Assembly (NCBI GenBank): GCA_019638025.1
Contig: JAHBUO010000001.1
Coordinates: forward strand, 310,001-374,000
DNA: 64,000 nucleotides
Reading direction: 5' to 3'
Source: Ignavibacteriaceae bacterium
GTDB taxonomy: Bacteria; Bacteroidota; Ignavibacteria; Ignavibacteriales; Ignavibacteriaceae
A model generated the notes under the pieces. The model had not been told where the DNA came from, searched no databases, and saw nothing but the letters and a program-made list of their open reading frames with translations. Made by a program: the position numbers and the translations under genes. Positions within the stretch are counted from its first letter, which is position 1, and each line of letters begins with the position of its first letter. This document shows positions 28,362 to 36,895 of this stretch, one piece after another.

Positions 28362-29453
28362 CTATTTGAATTGGATATCAGGATTAACCAGTCTTATCAA
28401 GCGTCTCCCAATTTCATAATTATCATTTATCCCAGTGAATAGCTCAGCAGAAGGACCCTCACTGAATACCGGAACCATTTCAGCGGTGTGACTTTTGTGA
28501 GTCCAGCCTAACTCAAAATTTCCGTCTAAACTTCCTTTTTTTATGGACATCCCGCCGGTTTCGTGATCTGCTGTAACAAGAACGAGAGTGTTTTTATCTT
28601 CTTTTGCAAAATCTAAACAAGCGCGAATAGAAGTAGCAAAATCATTCATTTCAGAAATTGCATATTCGGCATTGTTCTCGTGTCCTGCCCAATCGATTTG
28701 GGAGCCTTCAACTAAAAGTATAAAACCATTTTCGTATTGCTTGAGATTTTTAAGGGCAATTTTTGTTAAATCTCCGAGAGAGTAATTTCGTTTTGAAGCA
28801 TTAGGAATGGCATCTATTTCCAGTACGGCTGCAATTTTTGATTTTGTCTCCGCATTTTGTAGTGACTGATAATTGTCATAATAAGTATATCCGAACTTAT
28901 CTAATTTCTTAATCAGATTAATGCTATCTTCTCTTATTCCGTTTATTTCAATCGGAAGGAAGAACTTCTGGCCACCCCCAATAAAAACCTCAACATCACT
29001 CTTTATTAATTGGTCTGCGATATCAAATTCTTCTTTTCTGGATTTAACATTTGCATAAAGTGCAGCAGGAGTAGCATTTGTTAATCCACTCGTAACAACA
29101 ATTCCTGTAGCATAATTTTTTTCTTTTGAATACTCTAAGATTGATTTAAGAGGAACTCCGGTAGAGTCTGTTCCGACATGACCGTTGTTTGTACGATAAC
29201 CTGCAAGTAAAGCAGTAGCTCCTGCAGCAGAATCAGTAATTAATTTGTCTGCACTGCAAGTAATAGAAAATCCGGAATAGCTAAAATCCTTGAAAGGAGA
29301 ATTTGGGTTTCTTAAAACCTCAGTACTTACGTAATTTACCCCCATTCCATCGCCAATCATTATTATTATGTTTTTGGGACGAACAGGATTTTGGGCAAAA
29401 TTTGCGACAGTTAAAGTAAAGAATATAAGAGCGATTGCTAATTTGTTAATCAT
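28362..29453 (-). CDS. Alkaline phosphatase, secreted
   Basis: Hydrolyses phosphate monoesters in the periplasm. A signal peptide (ending near NFAQ, residue 21) precedes an alkaline phosphatase domain with metal ligand Asp35 (MIGDGMG), nucleophile Ser75 (TDSAAGATA) and downstream metal ligands in WAGHENN and TADHETGG. The 363-residue length is on the short side but the motifs are complete. There is no type IX sorting tail, so it probably stays periplasmic. No pho-box-like element could be assigned. It ends at a bidirectional terminator. Confidence 0.94.
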   Translation of the reverse strand: MINKLAIALIFFTLTVANFAQNPVRPKNIIIMIGDGMGVNYVSTEVLRNPNSPFKDFSYSGFSITCSADKLITDSAAGATALLAGYRTNNGHVGTDSTGVPLKSILEYSKEKNYATGIVVTSGLTNATPAALYANVKSRKEEFDIADQLIKSDVEVFIGGGQKFFLPIEINGIREDSINLIKKLDKFGYTYYDNYQSLQNAETKSKIAAVLEIDAIPNASKRNYSLGDLTKIALKNLKQYENGFILLVEGSQIDWAGHENNAEYAISEMNDFATSIRACLDFAKEDKNTLVLVTADHETGGMSIKKGSLDGNFELGWTHKSHTAEMVPVFSEGPSAELFTGINDNYEIGRRLIRLVNPDIQFK

Positions 29454-29487
29454 TGAGTTCCTATTTTTTTTAAGTATGACAAGATAA

Positions 29488-29519
29488 AAAAAACTCTTCT
29501 CATAAAAGAAGAGTTTTTT
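29488..29519 (-). terminator. Rho-independent terminator after ilvE
   Basis: On the minus strand AAAAAACTCTTCT pairs with AGAAGAGTTTTTT around a 6-nt loop and continues into more T residues. It lies 24 bp after the ilvE stop, between ilvE and the alkaline phosphatase start. Confidence 0.9.
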
Positions 29520-29542
29520 GTTAAGAAAATGTAAAGATTAAA

Positions 29543-30625
29543 TTAAATGGATACAGGAATCGGTACTTGCTGAGTCCAACCAAATCTATCAGGAATTCTT
29601 CCATATTGGAAATTTAGCATTTCGTCGAATAGTTTGATTGCTAATTCTTCAGGTTCACCGTCATTGAATTTTAATAATTCATTGTTGTACTTAATTTCGC
29701 CAACAGAAGAAATAACAGCGGCAGTTCCGGTACCGAAAACTCCCATAACATTTCCGTTATGATACTGTTGAATTAATTCATCGATACTGATTAATCTTTC
29801 GTTTACGGTTAAGCCCCAATCACGCAACAAGTGAATAACTGAAGCACGGGTTACTCCATGTAAAATTCCGCCTGTAAGTTTTGGTGTAACAACTTCATCT
29901 TTAAGGTGAATAAAGATATTCATTGTTCCGACTTCTTCAATATATTTTTGCTCAACACCATCAAGCCAAAGAACTTGAGTATAACCTTCTTTGCGTGCTA
30001 TTTCAGCAGCTAAAAGGCTTGCAGCATAATTTCCGGGTGTTTTACATTCACCCATTCCTTTGCGAACAGTTCTGACATACTCATCTTGAACAAGAATTTT
30101 AACAGGTTTAAATCCTTCGGGATAATAAGCACCTACCGGAGTAAGTAGGATTATAAACTTGTAAGTTCTTGAAGGTCTAACCCCAAGTTGCGTATCAAGT
30201 GCAAAGAGAAATGGTCTTATATAAAGAGCTTCTCCTTTACGAGTAGGAATCCAATGGCGTTCGATAGAGACTAATTCTTTAAGAGCATGGATAGCAAAAT
30301 CAATATCAACCTCCGGCATGCATAATCTTTTTGCAGAATTGTTTAGTCGAATGAAATGACGCTCGGGTCTGAATAACAATACTTGATTGTTATCGGTTTT
30401 GAAAGCTTTCATTCCTTCAAATGCAGCTTGACCATAGTGAATAAACATTGCTGCAGGATGAACAGATAATTGCGAGAGAGGTTTAATTACAGAATTGTGC
30501 CACCCTTGTTCGGGTGAGTAGTCCATTTCAAAAACGTGGTCAGTAAAGATTTGACCAAAGCCTAACTCAGGTGGAAGATTAACATTATTTTCACGGTTGA
30601 GGAGTTCATAGCGAATATTTTTCAC
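29543..30625 (-). CDS. ilvE: Branched-chain amino acid aminotransferase
   Basis: Transfers the amino group between glutamate and the 2-keto acids of valine, leucine and isoleucine. The 360-residue protein is a PLP fold-type IV enzyme of the longer BCAT class. The Schiff-base Lys195 is in GMGECKTPGNYAAS; FEGMKAF, GTAAVISS and the EVGTMN motif are present. The start codon is GTG at 30623-30625, supported by the purine-rich AGGAAAGGGGAAG just upstream. About 75 nt further upstream on the same strand ends a structured, terminator-like RNA element (30692-30773) that may be an attenuator or an independent small RNA. Confidence 0.95.
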   Translation of the reverse strand: MKNIRYELLNRENNVNLPPELGFGQIFTDHVFEMDYSPEQGWHNSVIKPLSQLSVHPAAMFIHYGQAAFEGMKAFKTDNNQVLLFRPERHFIRLNNSAKRLCMPEVDIDFAIHALKELVSIERHWIPTRKGEALYIRPFLFALDTQLGVRPSRTYKFIILLTPVGAYYPEGFKPVKILVQDEYVRTVRKGMGECKTPGNYAASLLAAEIARKEGYTQVLWLDGVEQKYIEEVGTMNIFIHLKDEVVTPKLTGGILHGVTRASVIHLLRDWGLTVNERLISIDELIQQYHNGNVMGVFGTGTAAVISSVGEIKYNNELLKFNDGEPEELAIKLFDEMLNFQYGRIPDRFGWTQQVPIPVSI

Positions 30626-30691
30626 GATACTTCCCCTTTCCTAAAAGTTAAACATATTGTAAGCATATTTACGGAAAAAATTTGACAATTT

Positions 30692-30773
30692 AAAATAAAA
30701 ACGCCCGGTGGAGGGCCAACCGGGCATGGGGAACATTCCATCAGGTGGGGTAAACCTGATGAAAGTGGGATTC
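30692..30773 (-). ncRNA. Candidate structured small RNA or ilvE leader with C-rich loops
   Basis: Read on the minus strand, a hairpin CATCAGGT-TTACCCC-ACCTGATG (30761 to 30739) is followed by a linker GAATGTTCCCCAT. A second hairpin GCCCGGT-TGGCCCTCC-ACCGGGC (30725 to 30703) then runs into GTTTTTATTTTA, a rho-independent terminator. The element is strongly GC-rich compared with its surroundings. Four C-rich motifs are left unpaired: the 5' end, both loops and the linker. A promoter-like TTGATA-17-TATTTT lies just upstream. It would make an RNA of about 80 nt ending some 75 nt before ilvE. It does not match a riboswitch or T-box that I know. Confidence 0.62.
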
Positions 30774-30774
30774 A

Positions 30775-30803
30775 AAAATATTTGTATCTTTTGTAAATAT
30801 CAA
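30775..30803 (-). promoter_or_regulatory. Sigma70-like promoter of the candidate small RNA
   Basis: On the minus strand TTGATA (30803-30798) and TATTTT (30780-30775) are separated by exactly 17 bp. The predicted start is about 30769-30772, immediately before the first unpaired C-rich motif. Confidence 0.5.
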
Positions 30804-31087
30804 GTGTTTATTCAAATGTATGTGTATAATTTGCAAATTATTTTTTAAGAGGCATAGAGTTGGCTCAATCAAGCATCCGGCGATTCTCTTTTGCCGATTT
30901 TACTTTTTTATTCTTGTAAATAGATTTAAGTTTGTAATGTATCTTTTTAGAAATAAGGTATTATTTTGTGTTCTTAACGAACATTACAAGAACAAGTATT
31001 TATAAAGAGGCATTTTCTCTAACTGCGATTCCCCTTCCGCTATTTCATCCCTATGTTTTTTCTAACTTTGTAGTCAACAGATTTTTT

Positions 31088-31139
31088 CAATACTTTTTTC
31101 ATTTTGGTTATTCATAGCCTGGCTAAACCAAAAGTATTG
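31088..31139. repeat. Long imperfect inverted repeat in the gdhA leader
   Basis: CAATAC + TTTTGGTT + TAGCC on the left pair exactly with GGCTA + AACCAAAA + GTATTG on the right, with two left-side bulges and a 1-nt loop. This gives 19 paired positions ending 43 bp before the gdhA ATG. It could be a leader hairpin or a regulator binding site. Confidence 0.55.
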
Positions 31140-31182
31140 TAAACAAAATAAATTAAACAACTAATTTTAATTTGAGGTTATT

Positions 31183-32523
31183 ATGTCAGATTATCTAAAT
31201 AAAATATTATCAGAAGTAAAAGCTAAAAATCCGGCTGAACCGGAATTTCATCAAGCAGTTCAAGAAGTAGCCGAATCACTCGAAGTTGTACTCGAAAGAC
31301 ATCCGGAATATCGTTCAGCAAAAATTTTAGAAAGAATGGTTGAACCTGAAAGAGTTATTATGTTCAGAGTTCCCTGGATGGACGACCAAGGGGAAATTCA
31401 TGTGAATAGAGGTTTCAGAATTGAGATGAATAGTGCAATCGGTCCTTATAAAGGAGGACTACGTTTCCACCCGTCAGTAAACTTAGGTATTCTGAAATTC
31501 TTAGCTTTTGAACAAGTATTCAAAAACAGCTTAACAACCCTTCCTATGGGGGGAGGTAAAGGTGGTTCCGATTTCGACCCTAAAGGAAAAAGCGATAACG
31601 AGGTTATGAGATTCTGCCAAAGCTTTATGTCAGAACTTTATCGTCATATCGGTGCAGATACTGATGTTCCTGCAGGAGATATCGGTGTTGGTGCAAGAGA
31701 AATCGGATTTTTATTCGGACAATACAAAAAACTTAAAAACGAATTCACAGGTGTTTTAACCGGTAAAGGATTAAACTGGGGAGGTTCGTTAATTCGTCCT
31801 GAAGCTACCGGTTTTGGTGCAGTTTATTTTGCTCAAGAAATGTTAAAAACCAGAGGTCAGGATGTTGAAGGTAAAACTTTTGCGGTTTCCGGATTTGGTA
31901 ACGTTGCTTGGGGGGCAGTTATTAAAATTAATCAACTTGGCGGTAAAGTTGTAACCCTTTCGGGACCTGACGGATTTATTTATGACCCTGATGGTGTTAA
32001 AGGAGAAAAAGTTGATTATATGTTGAAACTCCGTTCAAGTGCAAAAGATGCAGTTAAAGATTACGCCGATGAATTCAAAGTTGAATTCTTCCCCGGCAAA
32101 CGTCCTTGGGGAGTTAAGGTTGATGTTGCAATGCCTTGCGCAACACAAAATGAACTTGACGAAAAAGATGCTAAAACTCTTGTTGATAATGGTTGTGTGT
32201 GTGTTTGCGAAGGTGCAAATATGCCTACAACTCTTGAAGGTTACAGAGTTTTTGAAAACGCAAAAATTCTTTATTCACCCGGAAAAGCTTCTAATGCAGG
32301 TGGCGTAGCTACTTCAGGATTGGAAATGTCACAAAACAGTATGCGTTTACCTTGGGCAGCTGATGAAGTTGATAATCGTTTACATGAAATTATGAAACGT
32401 ATCCACGAAACATGCGTAGTTACCGCTGAACGTTTTGGAAGTCCCGGTAATTATGTAGTTGGTGCAAACGTTGCCGGTTTCTTAAAGGTTGCAGATGCAA
32501 TGTTAGATCAAGGACTTGTATAA
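31183..32523 (+). CDS. gdhA: NADP-type glutamate dehydrogenase
   Basis: Reductively aminates 2-oxoglutarate with ammonium to give glutamate. The 446-residue length is that of hexameric bacterial GdhA. The substrate-binding and catalytic lysines lie in IGPYKGGLRFHPSVN (Lys90), FKNSLTTLPMGGGKGG (Lys114, Lys126). The dinucleotide-binding fold starts at VSGFGNVAWGA. It is preceded by TTTGAGG and by a long hairpin, and followed by a good terminator, so it is a single-gene unit. It lies divergent from ilvE, which consumes glutamate for branched-chain amino acid synthesis, so both genes concern nitrogen assimilation. Confidence 0.97.
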   Translation: MSDYLNKILSEVKAKNPAEPEFHQAVQEVAESLEVVLERHPEYRSAKILERMVEPERVIMFRVPWMDDQGEIHVNRGFRIEMNSAIGPYKGGLRFHPSVNLGILKFLAFEQVFKNSLTTLPMGGGKGGSDFDPKGKSDNEVMRFCQSFMSELYRHIGADTDVPAGDIGVGAREIGFLFGQYKKLKNEFTGVLTGKGLNWGGSLIRPEATGFGAVYFAQEMLKTRGQDVEGKTFAVSGFGNVAWGAVIKINQLGGKVVTLSGPDGFIYDPDGVKGEKVDYMLKLRSSAKDAVKDYADEFKVEFFPGKRPWGVKVDVAMPCATQNELDEKDAKTLVDNGCVCVCEGANMPTTLEGYRVFENAKILYSPGKASNAGGVATSGLEMSQNSMRLPWAADEVDNRLHEIMKRIHETCVVTAERFGSPGNYVVGANVAGFLKVADAMLDQGLV

Positions 32524-32542
32524 GTAACCGATTAGTTTTAAT

Positions 32543-32585
32543 AACTCTTTCTCTTCATTAAGTTGAGGGGAAAGAGTTTTTTTTT
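32543..32585 (+). terminator. Rho-independent terminator of gdhA
   Basis: AACTCTTTC (32543-32551) pairs with GAAAGAGTT (32570-32578), extended inward by five further G-C, G-T or A-T pairs, and is followed by nine T residues. It lies 20 bp after the gdhA stop. Confidence 0.9.
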
Positions 32586-32655
32586 ATATATTTGATTCAG
32601 TTAAGTTGCTCAAGAAAGATATTCAGTAATCAAAAAATAATCACACCGGAATTTT

Positions 32656-35640
32656 ATGGGTAAAAATAAGCACTTCAAAATTGAAGATAACTTCGGTAGC
32701 AGAATTAAAAAATTTCAGAAGCTGATGAAGTTCAAAATTCGCGATATACTCCTTGTTTCAAGTTTATATGATTATTATTTGTTTGAAGAAGACGGAAGAC
32801 TTTATGATTTAATCAGACTTGAGTATCAAAGCTTAAACTTAAGCCATGCACCCGAAATAACACACGTTTCAACAGGTGAAGAAGCACTTGAATTAGCATC
32901 AAATAATAATTATGATTTAATTATTTCTACTCTTCATATTGAAGATATGCATGTTATCCGTTTTGCACAGATGGCAAGACAAACAGGCATCGATACACCC
33001 ATCATTCTTTTAGCTTATGATAACCGTGAACGTAAAGAACTTGTTTCAAATTACGATACATCAATATTTGAAAGAATATTCATCTGGCAAGGAGATTACA
33101 AACTTCTAATCGGAATAATTAAATATCTTGAAGATAGATTAAACATCGAAAATGATACCCGCATAGCTGAAGTCCAAACTATAATTCTGGTTGAAGATAA
33201 TGTTAAATTTTATTCGGCATATCTTCCACTTATCTATGCAGAGATTTTCAAACATTCACAACGATTGATAGCTGAAGGTGTAAACCTTACTCATAAGTTT
33301 TTAAGAATGCGTGCCCGTCCTAAAATTATTCTCTGTACAAATTATGAAGAGGCGTGGAGTTTTTACGACAAATATGAAAGCACAATTTTAGGTGTTATTA
33401 CTGATATCAACTTCAAAAAAGATGGAGTTAAAGATCCCGAAGCCGGCTTAAAGCTTGCAATGAGTATTCTTGAACGGCAAAGGGATATTCCAATTGTTAT
33501 CCAATCAAGCAGTACGGAACTTGCCGAGAAAGCTCGTGCATTAGGAACTACTTTTTTGCAAAAGGGTTCACCAAGACTTCTGCATGAACTCTCCGAATTT
33601 ATGATTAACAACTTTGGCTTTGGTGATTTTGTCTTCAGAACTCCTGACTTGAGGGTTGTCGGAAGGGCTTCAAATCTGATTGAACTGGAAGAACAGTTAA
33701 GAATTGTTCCGGCAGAAAGCATTGAATATCACGCAGAGCGAAATCACTTTTCTAATTGGCTTAAAGCACGAACTGAATTTTGGCTTGCTCATCGGCTTAG
33801 ACCGAGAAAAGTTTCTGACTTTGAAACGCTTGAAGGTTTACGGCAAGAGTTAATTAATACTATAAATCTTTATCTCGATTTACGGCAACGAGGAATTATT
33901 ACAGATTTCTCTAAAGATACGTTTGATGCTGAAAATAGTTTTGCTCGTATTGGTGGCGGTTCACTTGGGGGTAAAGCGCGGGGTTTAGGCTTTGTAAATA
34001 TGCTGGTAAATAACTTTGGACTTTCCGATAGATTTTCCGGTGTTAAATTATTTGTCCCCTCATCTGTTGTAATTGGAACGGAGGTCTTCGATCAATTTCT
34101 CGAAGAAAATCAATTACACAACACTGCGTATAACTCAAGTGATGATGTTGAATTAACAAGAAGATTCGTCTCAGCCGAAAAATTTCCATGGGAGATACGA
34201 GATCGTTTACTGGAGTTTTTGGAAATTGTTACTGTACCGCTTGCAGTAAGGTCTTCTTCTCTCTTGGAAGATTCACAGTATCAACCTTTTGCGGGGGTTT
34301 ATGAAACTTACATGATTCCGAATAACAATCCCGATATTCATATTCGATTGGATGAACTGCTTCAGAGTATAAAATGCGTTTATGCCTCAACCTTCTTTCA
34401 AAAAGCAAAAGATTATATGAAGGCAACAACATATCGCCTTGAAGAAGAAAAAATGGCTATTGTAATTCAAACGATGGTAGGGGCGGCACATCAAGATAGA
34501 TTTTATCCCGATTTTGCAGGGGTTGCAAAATCATATAACTTTTATCCAATCGGCCCGCAAAAAGCAACTGATGGAATAGCAATGGTCGCATTGGGCTTAG
34601 GAAAAACCGTTGTTGACGGTGGAAGCTCGGTTCGGTTCTGTCCTAAATATCCACGCCATTTAATGCAATTCTTTTCAACACAGGAAACAATCCGAACCGC
34701 ACAACAAAAATTTTATGCACTCGATTTGAACGGCAGATTAGACCATAATGTAAATCAAACTCACGATATGCTTGTTCATAGTTATGATTTATCAAAAGCC
34801 GAAGAAGACCAAACATTGTTTTATTCAGGCTCAACTTATTCGGCACAAAATGATGCCGTGTATGATGGAATTTCTCGCCCGGGTAAACGAATAGTTACTT
34901 TTGCTCCTATTCTAAAACATAAAGTGTTTCCTCTTGCAGAAACTTTAGATATGCTTCTGGAAATTGGTTCATGGGGAATGGGTGTTGATGTTGAACTTGA
35001 ATTTGCGGTTAATATGAATGTCCCTAAAGGAGAGCCAAAGCAATTTGGACTGCTTCAGATGAGACCGTTAGTTTTGAGTCTTGAAGTTGAGGAGCTTGAT
35101 GTTGATAAGGTTGAAAAATCAGAATTGGTTTGTCAAAGTTGTCAGGTTCTCGGTAATGGTGCATACCGCGGCATTCATGATATTATTGCAGTTGATTACA
35201 ATTTATTTGATAGAAGTAAAAGTAGAGAAACAGCCGCCGAAGTTGCCGCATTAAATGCTAAGCTTTTACAGCAGCGGAGACCTTATATTCTGTTTGGTGT
35301 CGGACGCTGGGGAAGCCATGACCCTTGGTTGGGAATTCCGGTTACGTGGGACCAAATATCCGGAGCAAGTGTGATTGTTGAGGCGGGCTTCAAAGATTTT
35401 GATGTTACACCTTCGCAGGGCTCTCATTTCTTTCAAAATTTAACATCATTCAGAATAGGATATTTTACCATAAGTTCTCTTGGTAAGAGCGGTTTTATTG
35501 ATTGGGATTGGCTACTTAAAGAAACTCCGGTTGAATCTTTAACTTACACAAAACATTTCTATTTTGAAGAAGAAATTACGGTTCGTGTTAACGGACAACA
35601 AAACAAAGGGGTTATATTCAAACCCGGCTTGGGTTTATAA
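32656..35640 (+). CDS. Receiver-like domains fused to a PPDK_N/PEP-synthase ATP-grasp domain
   Basis: Two receiver-like domains come first. One spans about residues 30-170 (LLVSSLYDYYLFEEDG, no obvious phospho-Asp). The second spans about residues 175-330 (IILVEDN, VITDINFK). An ATP-binding domain of the pyruvate phosphate dikinase/PEP synthase type begins at residue 433 (GGGSLGGKARG) and contains LAVRSSSLLEDSQYQPFAGV. A unique C-terminal part follows (FGVGRWGSHDPWLGIPVTW). I find neither the swivelling phospho-histidine domain nor the PEP-binding barrel, so it is not an ordinary PEP synthase. It may be a regulated phosphotransferase of unknown target. The alpha/beta hydrolase follows by 12 bp. 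Confidence 0.8.
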   Translation: MGKNKHFKIEDNFGSRIKKFQKLMKFKIRDILLVSSLYDYYLFEEDGRLYDLIRLEYQSLNLSHAPEITHVSTGEEALELASNNNYDLIISTLHIEDMHVIRFAQMARQTGIDTPIILLAYDNRERKELVSNYDTSIFERIFIWQGDYKLLIGIIKYLEDRLNIENDTRIAEVQTIILVEDNVKFYSAYLPLIYAEIFKHSQRLIAEGVNLTHKFLRMRARPKIILCTNYEEAWSFYDKYESTILGVITDINFKKDGVKDPEAGLKLAMSILERQRDIPIVIQSSSTELAEKARALGTTFLQKGSPRLLHELSEFMINNFGFGDFVFRTPDLRVVGRASNLIELEEQLRIVPAESIEYHAERNHFSNWLKARTEFWLAHRLRPRKVSDFETLEGLRQELINTINLYLDLRQRGIITDFSKDTFDAENSFARIGGGSLGGKARGLGFVNMLVNNFGLSDRFSGVKLFVPSSVVIGTEVFDQFLEENQLHNTAYNSSDDVELTRRFVSAEKFPWEIRDRLLEFLEIVTVPLAVRSSSLLEDSQYQPFAGVYETYMIPNNNPDIHIRLDELLQSIKCVYASTFFQKAKDYMKATTYRLEEEKMAIVIQTMVGAAHQDRFYPDFAGVAKSYNFYPIGPQKATDGIAMVALGLGKTVVDGGSSVRFCPKYPRHLMQFFSTQETIRTAQQKFYALDLNGRLDHNVNQTHDMLVHSYDLSKAEEDQTLFYSGSTYSAQNDAVYDGISRPGKRIVTFAPILKHKVFPLAETLDMLLEIGSWGMGVDVELEFAVNMNVPKGEPKQFGLLQMRPLVLSLEVEELDVDKVEKSELVCQSCQVLGNGAYRGIHDIIAVDYNLFDRSKSRETAAEVAALNAKLLQQRRPYILFGVGRWGSHDPWLGIPVTWDQISGASVIVEAGFKDFDVTPSQGSHFFQNLTSFRIGYFTISSLGKSGFIDWDWLLKETPVESLTYTKHFYFEEEITVRVNGQQNKGVIFKPGLGL

Positions 35641-35652
35641 GAAAGGATTTTT

Positions 35653-36438
35653 ATGCTAGAAATAAACGGATTAAAAGTTTATGATAACGGAAATCAGAAT
35701 GGAAAAACTCTTCTTTTTGTTCATGGATTTCCGTTAACTTCAAATATGTGGAAATACCAAACGGAGTATTTCATCAAAGACCATCGTTGCATAACTTATG
35801 ATATTAGAGGGCTTGGTAATTCTTCTGCGGGTGACGGTCAGTTTACAATGGAATATTTTGTGGATGACTTAATATATATCGTAAATACTTTGGAGTTAGA
35901 TAAACCTATTTTATGCGGGCTTTCGATGGGGGGATATATTTCATTAAGAGCTGTTGAAAAATATCCTCAACTTTTTGGCGGGTTGATTTTGATGGATACA
36001 AGAAGTGAAGCCGACTCAAATGAAGGAAAGCTTAAGCGCGCTGCCGGTATAAAAAGAATTAACGAAGAAGGAGCTATGCCATTTATCTCCGACTTTGTCC
36101 CCAACTGTTTTTATAAAAGTTCAATCGAGAGATTGGGTGATAAATATATTTCATTCCTTGAAGAAGCAAAAAGTAATAGCGCAATCGGGGTTAAAGGAAG
36201 TTTACTCGCAATGTTGAGCAGAACCGATACCACCGAATTCCTCTCCCAAATTGAAATCCCCACATTATTGATATGCGGTGAATTTGATGCTCTTACTTCT
36301 CCCCCTGTTATGAAATCGATGGCAGATAAAATTCCGAATTCAACTTTTGAAGTAATTCCGGATTGCGGACATCTCTCCCCTTATGAAAGCGGTGACAAAG
36401 TTAATGAAGTTATGGATAGGTTTTTATTGAAGTTGTAG
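35653..36438 (+). CDS. Alpha/beta-hydrolase
   Basis: A 261-residue alpha/beta-hydrolase with the oxyanion motif HGFPLT, nucleophile Ser91 in GLSMGG, catalytic Asp in GEFDALT and His in CGHLSPYE. The triad is complete, so it should be an active hydrolase or esterase; the substrate is unknown. There is no signal peptide. AAGGA precedes the ATG and the gene follows the receiver-PPDK_N gene by 12 bp, so they are probably one transcript. It is the last ordinary chromosomal gene before the accessory region. Confidence 0.88.
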   Translation: MLEINGLKVYDNGNQNGKTLLFVHGFPLTSNMWKYQTEYFIKDHRCITYDIRGLGNSSAGDGQFTMEYFVDDLIYIVNTLELDKPILCGLSMGGYISLRAVEKYPQLFGGLILMDTRSEADSNEGKLKRAAGIKRINEEGAMPFISDFVPNCFYKSSIERLGDKYISFLEEAKSNSAIGVKGSLLAMLSRTDTTEFLSQIEIPTLLICGEFDALTSPPVMKSMADKIPNSTFEVIPDCGHLSPYESGDKVNEVMDRFLLKL

Positions 36439-36895
36439 AATCATTCATGGCTGACGAGGACTATTCCGCGACTGCGGATGTAACAAAACCAAAACTCAGC
36501 CGGTCTTCGATTCGCATATTTTGAAAACAATTTCTGAATATGGCGGAGTTGAGATTATCTAACCAAACTCCGGTCGAAGAGTGGTTCCCGATTTCCACTA
36601 TATGTTTTTAATGATGTGATGCAGCCAACATTGACTTCTCAAAAAAAATTGTTATACTAACAGCGAAATAATAACATTGTTGCAAACTCTGCATACGAAG
36701 AAAGTTAAGTATAGATTGCTTAATATTTGGCAGTTGTTTTTTAAGTGGAAACCTTGTTCTGCACTGTCGATTAGCGGTAGCAACGTTATTCTCTTTGAAT
36801 AAGCTTCAACTTTTTCAATAAAAAAATTAAAATCATCTTTCAATTAAATTATATTTATGTACACAATTTCTTGAATTATATTGAGATAATATTTT
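36439..36895. other. 457-bp non-coding left edge of the defence region
   Basis: No convincing gene. The first half (36450-36620) is GC-richer than average and has short inverted repeats such as CGGAGTT/AACTCCG (about 36544-36572) and AGTGG/CCACT (about 36584-36600). The second half contains a scrap related to dinD (36663-36704). The spacer looks like eroded mobile or accessory DNA. A 63-residue minus-strand frame starting with TTG at 36843 lacks support. Confidence 0.6.
36663..36704 (+). pseudogene. Scrap of a dinD-like 5' end
   Basis: The stretch GAAATAATAACA followed by TCTGCATACGAAGAAA (36688-36703) matches the 5' part of the broken dinD at 38534, with about 12 bp missing between the blocks. 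The second block is an identical 16-bp match to 38579-38594. It is too short to code; it is listed as a probable relic of a second or rearranged copy. Confidence 0.4.

Larger units (their letters stand above)
30626..31182. other. 557-bp intergenic region between divergent ilvE and gdhA
   Basis: This unusually long spacer holds no convincing coding sequence. It contains the ilvE ribosome-binding site and promoter-like sequences, the structured RNA element (30692-30773, minus), a 7-bp inverted repeat TGTTCTT/AAGAACA near 30970-30996, a duplicated 9-mer AAGAGGCAT near 30847 and 31006, and the long imperfect inverted repeat before gdhA (31088-31139). A 61-residue plus-strand frame at 30820-31005 has no coding character. 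Confidence 0.7.

Noticed and set aside
30820-31005. 61-residue plus-strand frame in the ilvE-gdhA spacer
   Set aside because: Biased aromatic composition, no ribosome-binding site and no similarity to a known protein; looks like AT-rich noise.
36652-36843. 63-residue minus-strand frame starting with TTG
   Set aside because: No ribosome-binding site, no recognisable family, and it runs antisense across the dinD scrap.
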